A stretch of DNA of 48,645 nucleotides from Bryobacterales bacterium (GTDB lineage: Bacteria > Acidobacteriota > Terriglobia > Bryobacterales > Bryobacteraceae): assembly GCA_003167495.1 (NCBI GenBank), contig PMSX01000293.1, positions 1 through 48,645 on the forward strand, in the 5' to 3' direction. Of this stretch, positions 43,427-48,645 are shown one piece after another. The position numbers and the translations under genes are program-made. A model generated the notes under the pieces. It had not been told where the DNA came from, ran no database searches, and saw only the letters and a list, made by a program, of their open reading frames with translations. The first letter of the stretch is position 1; every line of letters begins with the position of its first letter.

Positions 43427-43813
43427 ATGTCCCTCCGAGAGGTGATTTCAATCCCCAAAACTCGATGCCCACAGGCGAGGGAGTAGGGGTTTAAAAGAGC
43501 TCTAGCTCGAAGCTTACAAGGCAAAGCCACATAGTGTACAGGGTGGCGGGTGAATATTATTTCTTAACTACCGTTTTTCAATCGTAACTCAAATTGAGTA
43601 CAATTGTGCAACTTCTTTTTTACTTCTTTTAGCACGAGTTTGGACACGGGCTGTTAGCCAGCTTGTGCAGTTTGAGGCGGAGATACTCGAGATACCCGGC
43701 AGGCAAGGCGTCTGTGAGGGTTCCGGTCAGTCTATCTGCCAACCTTCCGTTAGTTGGATGTGTCTCGTTGTAAGCAGGCGGGTTGATGATCAAACTTGAG
43801 CCAGACCCCTACT
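43427..43813. other. Intergenic region upstream of the TonB receptor
   Basis: About 390 bases. The middle is AT-rich and holds the promoter-like elements annotated at 43553-43599. Near 43611-43630 the 9-mer ACTTCTTTT occurs twice. No gene or stable RNA is recognised in the half nearest the beta-lactamase-like gene. Confidence 0.5.
43553..43599 (-). promoter_or_regulatory. Candidate promoter and operator of the TonB receptor gene
   Basis: Minus strand: TTGAAA (43576-43581), 17-base spacer, AATATT (43553-43558). Just upstream of the -35 is the inverted repeat ACTCAA-A-TTGAGT (43587-43599), six-base arms around one base, placed where an activator or repressor could bind. The -10 is a weak match, and the transcript would have a leader of about 120 bases. 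Confidence 0.4.
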
Positions 43814-45088
43814 TTACTGGACCACGGCGGCGGCAACCATCTCGAGCACTCTGCGAACGCCATCATCCACGCCGATGGGCCCATCGCTGAACTGGCTCTT
43901 GGCGGCGGGTTTCCAGTGATCGCGCGATCCGTCGTATGGATAATTCTGGGGAATACCGGTGCGCGCCGGATCGTACTGGCCTTCGTTGCCGGCCATTTTG
44001 TAGATCACCAGATCAAGAGACGGAACGATCATGATGCCGAATCCGCCAGCGCCAGATTTGAAGAACGCATCTCGGGGCGCGCCTGCTACGTGGCCGTCGT
44101 CGTTGACTTCGAACATGAGGCTGAAGGGCGCGTGCTTCTGATAGGGAGAAGGACGGCCGCACATAGCAACGTATTCGGCGGGCACCAGTTGCTGTTGGCC
44201 CCAACGCCCTTTATGCAGAAGCAGGTAGGCGAAGCGGAGGGCGTCGGTGGAGCGGACCGCAATGTCGCCGCCGCCGGGGGTGTGCGGGAGCGTGGCTTCG
44301 GGGCGATGGGTGGCGTAACCCCAGCGCCCCCACATCATCGGCTTGGCCAATTTCAGATCGATGTATTGCTGCATCTCCATTCCTGTTACGTGTCTGAGAA
44401 CAATGGAAGCTACGTGCGGGGAAGAGGACGCATAAGAATAGCCGCCGCCCGGTGCGATCCAGAGGGGAGTTTGTAAAGCGGCCTGATCCTGATCGAGCGG
44501 TTGAGGCGGGGTCGGCAATGCTTCCAGTTTTTGCGAAGGTTCGAAATTTATAAACCCGGGATTCGTTCCGTCGCCATGAAAGCCGGCGGCCATGGATAAC
44601 AATTGGCCGAGGCGGATGTCTGCTTTGCGCGGATCGTTCAGGGGAAGTGCTTCGGGCAGAAACTTTTCGTTGAAGACTTTTTGATCGAGACCTTCGGGAA
44701 TCTGGTCGTGGTTGTCGTGCAGCATGATTCCGCACGCAATGCTGGTGTAGGCTTTGCCCACCGACGCCATGGCGGGAATGGCTTCCCGGTTACCGCGGCC
44801 GTAATATTTTTCGTAGACGAGCCAACCATGGCGAGCGACTAACAAGCCGCCGTGTTGACTGGAGCGCTGCGCGTATTCGAAGGCTTGATCGAGTTTCTGG
44901 AGGTCCATGCCGGCGAGCTTGCGGATTGCTGCCGCGTCGTTTAGTGTGCGCCAACCAATGGCGCTGTCGGGAGGTGGAAAGTATTCGACGCCGGTTTTAG
45001 CGCCAGCATTTGGGAAGAACAAAAAAAGTGACAGTGCGGCCGTGCGCTGGATCTTGACGAAAAGTTCTTTACGGCCTTGAGGGGGCAT
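43814..45088 (-). CDS. Class C beta-lactamase-like serine hydrolase
   Basis: 424 residues from ATG 45088; longer in-frame extensions are inside the upstream gene. A hydrophobic stretch (RTAALSLFLFFPNAGA) near residues 15-30 suggests export. The serine penicillin-binding/beta-lactamase motif MASVGKAYTSIACGIML holds Ser109-x-x-Lys112, and GGGYSYASSSPHVASIVL carries the Tyr of the second motif. The third motif KSGAGGFGIMIVPSLDLV resembles the usual HxG/KTG strand. The family includes esterases, D-aminopeptidases and penicillin-binding proteins, so a true beta-lactamase role is not implied. The start overlaps the preceding gene by 20 bases. Confidence 0.92.
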   Translation of the reverse strand: MPPQGRKELFVKIQRTAALSLFLFFPNAGAKTGVEYFPPPDSAIGWRTLNDAAAIRKLAGMDLQKLDQAFEYAQRSSQHGGLLVARHGWLVYEKYYGRGNREAIPAMASVGKAYTSIACGIMLHDNHDQIPEGLDQKVFNEKFLPEALPLNDPRKADIRLGQLLSMAAGFHGDGTNPGFINFEPSQKLEALPTPPQPLDQDQAALQTPLWIAPGGGYSYASSSPHVASIVLRHVTGMEMQQYIDLKLAKPMMWGRWGYATHRPEATLPHTPGGGDIAVRSTDALRFAYLLLHKGRWGQQQLVPAEYVAMCGRPSPYQKHAPFSLMFEVNDDGHVAGAPRDAFFKSGAGGFGIMIVPSLDLVIYKMAGNEGQYDPARTGIPQNYPYDGSRDHWKPAAKSQFSDGPIGVDDGVRRVLEMVAAAVVQ

Positions 45089-47804
45089 GTTCTTCTTTGC
45101 CGTCTTCGAGAACAACAGCCGACCCCTGACCCTTGGTCTGCAGAGCGCGCGCTGTTTCAAGCGGTGAATTGCCTGCATAGACGAGTACCATGTGAGCTGG
45201 GTCGTGCGGATTTCTCGATGCATAGACAAGCGCGTTCCGTTCGGAGGGGTAGGCCTTGCCATCCACTTTGAACGCTGCGCCTTGATAGTCAAGGCCGATG
45301 TTACCGGCCCAGGCGTCCAGCGCCGAGTTGGTTTCGGGACGCCCGATGAAGATCACGTCTTTATTGGCTAGCAGAGTATCACTCGTTTCGAAATCCTTGT
45401 AAATAGGAACGTCGCTCTGATTACGGTCTCGATATTGGGTTTGGAGCCGCTCGGCCACGTAGCGGTTCGTTCCAGCTTCGCGCGTGGTTCCATAAACGAT
45501 CACCGCGGATGCGAGTTTACGTGCGATATCAGCGGGAAGATATGCTGGGCCTTCACCGGGATCGGGAACCGCGTAGGTAGCTCCGGCTGCATCGAGGAAT
45601 GTTTGTGCAGTTACGGTCTTGGTGGTATTCGCCTCGAAATAGGTATTCATCAATTTCAGGAAAGCATCATCTCCCATCTTGTGCCGCAGTGAATCGAGGA
45701 AGAGAGTACCAGCCGTTTCAGCCATCTGGAAGCGGTTGGTCGGCGTATCCGGGGACAGTTTGAGACCGCGATAGCGAATTTTCTGCAGGTCCATTGCCTT
45801 AGTGACGTCATCCGATTGCAACAAGCTATAGTATTCGGCGGAGCCGGCAACGAACCAGATGTCTGCATCGGAGGCAGGCAACAGCCAGCCTTTCCAGAGT
45901 TTGTCGCTGCGGTCGCGCCACGAAATCGGTTCGGTTTTGCGGGTTTCCGGCTTATTGCTTTCCTTTTGCATGCGCGTTTGTTCGTTGCTAGCGATGGCGG
46001 TGCTCAGCTCTTTCGATGGCTCGGCATTGAAGAGATAGTAGCCGCCAGGGAAAAGGCCATAGTTCGTGTTGTGAGGAGCAGCGACACTCTCGTTGGGACG
46101 GCCGAACTCAGCCCAAACCATCAGGTGATTCGCCATGTCCGCAGTGACGATCTTTGAATCCATGGTGCTGGATGCAACAAGCGGAGCGCTATCGAAGGCG
46201 TTGAAGCCGAACTGCGGATCGATCTTGCCCTTGTATTTCTGATACAGGTCCATCCATGCGAGGTCGCGCCTGCCAGGGACGTAAGGGATGTAGCGAGGTG
46301 CGCCCTGTGGGTCGGGCAGGTACTCGAGATTCACGGCGAGGTCTTTGGCATTGTTGTCGCCCCAATAAAAACCCGGGGTGTTGCCAAACCATTCGTTCTT
46401 CGAGCTGCGCCATAGCTTCGTGTGATTCGTGCCAAGCTCGTACATAGCGATTTCATTGTTTTTCGCGTCGCCGATGATCCATTCGTTGGTATAGAGGCCA
46501 TTGTTGTTGGTAGCGAGTTGTTTTACGACGTCATCGATGTTGCCACTATATTGGATGGCCATGCGGGCGCGGAAGGCAACCGGGGTGCCCTTGATATTGA
46601 ATGGCGTCTGCTCAATGGTGGTCTCCGTGAGGACAATACCAGCATCATTTTGATACCAATCTGTGCCACTTTCGATGCCACCAGGGTAGCTTTGGATCAG
46701 CATGCGATGCCCGGTTTCAGGCTTGATGTCGAGCATCACATTGGTCTGTTCGGCGAGCGTCTGCGACCACCAGGTGACATGGCCGATAATCATTTTCCCA
46801 TCGCGCGTGGCGGCGCCCGTAGCGGCGAACGCGCTACAGTGATCCATCGGCGAGTCGTGGCGGGCATAAGCCGGCAGGCTGAAGTGGCTCCCTTCGATGC
46901 CGGTGGGAGTGTTCGGCATGGCGGACGCCAGCTCACCCAATTCGACGGTGGTGTTGGCGAGCGCAATGTCAAGAAGGTCGAGCTTACGGTTCAGAAATTT
47001 CGCGCCGGCAGCATCGGCTCCGTCGGCGATACCGCGCATTTCTTCAAGGATCTCGCGATCGAATCCGCGCAAGAAGAGGGCATCGGCGGTGGTGCGATAC
47101 CGGTTCCAGGTTTCCTCGTCGGCTTTGCCTGCAAGGTCGATGGCACAGCGCGTTAGATATTCGGGGATTTCTTTCGCCATCAAGTATCCGTGCTGATAGC
47201 CGCGCTCATACGGTTTGCCTTCAATATGCAGGTAGATCCATCCAGCGGCCGGATAGCGATATGCGGGACCAAACGTGCGTACAGCGTCAGTAGCGGGCCA
47301 GCTTTCGGCGGGCGAGGCTTGATCGATGGTGACGCCTTCGAACCACGCCTTACCCTGGAGTGCGCCGCCGTTGCCCGCGATAATCAAGACATGATCTTCG
47401 GGTTGGGTGGCCACGAAACGAAGCGATAATCGCGTCCAATCGTGAGTACCTCCCAGCGACTGGGAGTGCACATCAAAAGGCATGGACTCCATCGTCAGTG
47501 CGGCGCCGGAACCAATGGGAGATCGGTTCAGATCCTTCACGGTGAGGTTCTCCGTTCGGACCCAGCCGCTGACTTCATAGGTCTTACCGATTGTGAGGCG
47601 AATGGCACTGGAGCGAACACTGGCATCCGGGCTTGTCGCCGTGGCCTCGACACGCATCGATCTACTGTTGTTGTGACGGACTGAATCGTCGGGTGCTACG
47701 GCGCCGCGGAGGGGTGTCCAGGCGTCGGATGATTGGTTCTGAAGAAGAGGTGTCGCGGCCTGAAGACTGAGGGCTGCGCAGAAGCAGAGTAGAGGGCGGA
47801 TCAT
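45069..47804 (-). CDS. Exported C45/phospholipase B-like hydrolase with added domains
   Basis: 911 residues with a signal peptide (MIRPLLCFCAALSLQAATPL). Residues 25-170 look like a carbohydrate-binding beta-sandwich (IRLTIGKTYEVSGWVRTENL). The hydrolase domain runs from about 185 to 600 with ERGYQHGYLMAKEIPEYL and the nucleophile region PMDHCSAFAATGAATRDGKM, in which Cys323 would become the N-terminal catalytic residue after self-cleavage, as in C45 acyltransferases and phospholipase B-like proteins. Near 690-760 there is a helical segment (AETAGTLFLDSLRHKMGDDA) like the C-terminal part of M1/M61 peptidases. AGGAGA is 8 bases before the ATG. Substrate unknown. Confidence 0.82.
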   Translation of the reverse strand: MIRPLLCFCAALSLQAATPLLQNQSSDAWTPLRGAVAPDDSVRHNNSRSMRVEATATSPDASVRSSAIRLTIGKTYEVSGWVRTENLTVKDLNRSPIGSGAALTMESMPFDVHSQSLGGTHDWTRLSLRFVATQPEDHVLIIAGNGGALQGKAWFEGVTIDQASPAESWPATDAVRTFGPAYRYPAAGWIYLHIEGKPYERGYQHGYLMAKEIPEYLTRCAIDLAGKADEETWNRYRTTADALFLRGFDREILEEMRGIADGADAAGAKFLNRKLDLLDIALANTTVELGELASAMPNTPTGIEGSHFSLPAYARHDSPMDHCSAFAATGAATRDGKMIIGHVTWWSQTLAEQTNVMLDIKPETGHRMLIQSYPGGIESGTDWYQNDAGIVLTETTIEQTPFNIKGTPVAFRARMAIQYSGNIDDVVKQLATNNNGLYTNEWIIGDAKNNEIAMYELGTNHTKLWRSSKNEWFGNTPGFYWGDNNAKDLAVNLEYLPDPQGAPRYIPYVPGRRDLAWMDLYQKYKGKIDPQFGFNAFDSAPLVASSTMDSKIVTADMANHLMVWAEFGRPNESVAAPHNTNYGLFPGGYYLFNAEPSKELSTAIASNEQTRMQKESNKPETRKTEPISWRDRSDKLWKGWLLPASDADIWFVAGSAEYYSLLQSDDVTKAMDLQKIRYRGLKLSPDTPTNRFQMAETAGTLFLDSLRHKMGDDAFLKLMNTYFEANTTKTVTAQTFLDAAGATYAVPDPGEGPAYLPADIARKLASAVIVYGTTREAGTNRYVAERLQTQYRDRNQSDVPIYKDFETSDTLLANKDVIFIGRPETNSALDAWAGNIGLDYQGAAFKVDGKAYPSERNALVYASRNPHDPAHMVLVYAGNSPLETARALQTKGQGSAVVLEDGKEEHAPSRP

Positions 47805-48289
47805 TGATGGATCTCCTACATGTTAAGGATAGACCAACGATGGCTACCTTCGCTTGCGGGGCTGCAAGAAGGCTAGCCCTGCCTAACGGCACGGCTGGGA
47901 GATAGGAGTTGAGAAGAACGGCGCAGATAGGGTGCGGTCGGGGTTCGGGATAGGGAAGTCACGCACGAGAACAGGCTGTGATTTCGAAGACGAAGGGAGA
48001 AGTAGACGCCGATTGCCAATCGGCGTGCAGAATGCCATTCTGCCCCACAGTTTGAGCGCGGTTAGGATTCGGTGAGAGCGGTCTAATTCGGTTGTCAACC
48101 TCTTTGGCCCGCTGAGCCATCCCTGCGGATGAAAATGGGTGGCGCAAAGCGGCATGACGAACTACCTAGGTCGCTAACGCTTCCCGCTCGGATTCGATAT
48201 TTGGCCTGGGTTTCAGATTCGTCGTGAATTCGAAGGTATTTTCGCCTCGGTACAAGTATGCGTGGCGATGCCGCCCTTTTTCTCGGGGT
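47805..48289. other. Intergenic region at the right side
   Basis: About 485 bases. Apart from the double palindrome at 48007-48043 I see no gene. A 90-codon open frame across the palindromes does not look coding. The last 100 bases lie downstream of the partial gene at 48290 and contain no recognisable terminator. Confidence 0.5.
48007..48043. repeat. Double palindrome, probable interspersed repeat
   Basis: CGCCGATTG-C-CAATCGGCG (48007-48025) is followed after one base by GCAGAATG-C-CATTCTGC (48027-48043). Both have perfect arms of 9 and 8 bases around a single C. This is the shape of a REP-like extragenic element; I recall similar motifs repeated in acidobacterial genomes. Only one copy is in the window. 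Confidence 0.6.
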
Positions 48290-48645
48290 TTAAGCGGCGT
48301 TTTGGGTGGCGCGGTGGTTGGCGATGACTTGGTGGAAGTCTAAATACTCCTCGGTGAGCTGGTAGTGGGCGTTTTGGAGATCCCAATAGTGGCTGTATTC
48401 GGCGAATGAAAATTCGAACCCAAAAGCAGGTGGATCGAAATCTTTTCTTAGCTTTTGGCAGTTATCGAAGATTTTGACCGCGCGGTGGAAGACGGCTTTG
48501 CGTTCGTCAATGGCCGCTTGTTCGGTGCGCTTCTGTTTTTCGATGCGTTCTTGTTGGAGCTGTTTGAGGGTTTCGCTATCGGCTTTGTGCTGATTGCGGA
48601 GGCGGCGCTCTTGCAGAGCGAGATTCTTGAGGGGCTTTTCGTAAA
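48290..48645 (-). CDS. C-terminal part of an unrecognised coiled-coil protein
   Basis: The last 117 codons of a gene that starts outside the window; its TAA is at 48290-48292. The visible part begins YEKPLKNLALQERRLRNQHK and is rich in Glu, Gln, Lys and Arg with heptad spacing (ETLKQLQQERIEKQKRTEQA), predicting a coiled coil. It then ends in FDPPAFGFEFSFAEYSHYWD and a short helix. The frame has no internal stops and steady codon use, so it is very likely real. No family recognised. Confidence 0.65.
   Translation of the reverse strand, partial: YEKPLKNLALQERRLRNQHKADSETLKQLQQERIEKQKRTEQAAIDERKAVFHRAVKIFDNCQKLRKDFDPPAFGFEFSFAEYSHYWDLQNAHYQLTEEYLDFHQVIANHRATQNAA

Noticed and set aside
47883..48155. 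A 90-codon minus-strand frame at the right side
   Set aside because: It runs through both perfect palindromes and has low-complexity Ser/Pro content, so it is not a convincing gene.

Overview
The window looks like chromosomal DNA of an acidobacterium of the Solibacter/Bryobacter type. This rests on gene families rather than on a marker gene: a PadR regulator next to an 'acidobacterial duplicated orphan permease' (ADOP), a VWFA-related acidobacterial-domain protein, a TonB-dependent receptor with a carboxypeptidase-regulatory N-domain, a DUF1501 + DUF1549/DUF1553 pair, DUF6152/DUF6644 genes, a DUF3300/DUF2950 pair and many secreted hydrolases. No rRNA, tRNA, CRISPR array, intact transposase or replication origin was seen.

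Layout. 1-5.7 kb: a truncated choice-of-anchor-type secreted protein, an AT-richer secreted protein of unknown function with a chitobiase-type C-terminal domain, and the ADOP/PadR pair. 5.7-12.5 kb: a tight minus-strand carbohydrate operon read malQ-tal-pgi-gnd-zwf, which connects maltodextrin/glycogen breakdown with glycolysis and the pentose phosphate pathway. 12.7-18.4 kb: a DUF885 peptidase-like protein, then plus-strand secreted proteins (DUF4440-like lipoprotein, VWFA protein, DUF3300, DUF2950). 18.4-21.2 kb: a minus-strand group of membrane dipeptidase, DoxX, an apparently truncated secreted protein and a DUF1566 protein.

21.5-30.3 kb is the most interesting part and is rich in sulfur genes. 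A minus-strand operon carries DUF6152, two DUF6644 membrane proteins and two YeeE/YedE-type sulfur transport subunits; the last has a one-base frameshift. It diverges, through a symmetric back-to-back promoter, from a secreted protein. Just downstream on the plus strand lie a family 2A encapsulin shell gene, an overlapping cysteine desulfurase with a long disordered cargo-loading N-terminus, a sulfate-binding protein and a SulP sulfate permease with STAS domain. Together these suggest a sulfate uptake and sulfur-storing nanocompartment locus.

30.3-31 kb is a scar region with short tandem repeats and an RHS-repeat gene fragment. 31-47.8 kb is a minus-strand run of large exported proteins: M28 carboxypeptidase-like, DUF1501, DUF1549/1553, a PD40/amidohydrolase fusion, a 995-residue TonB-dependent receptor, a class C beta-lactamase-like hydrolase and a large C45/phospholipase B-like protein. 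The right end holds a double palindrome resembling an interspersed repeat and the 3' end of an unrecognised coiled-coil gene that runs off the window. Function calls come from reading motifs by eye; no database search was run.
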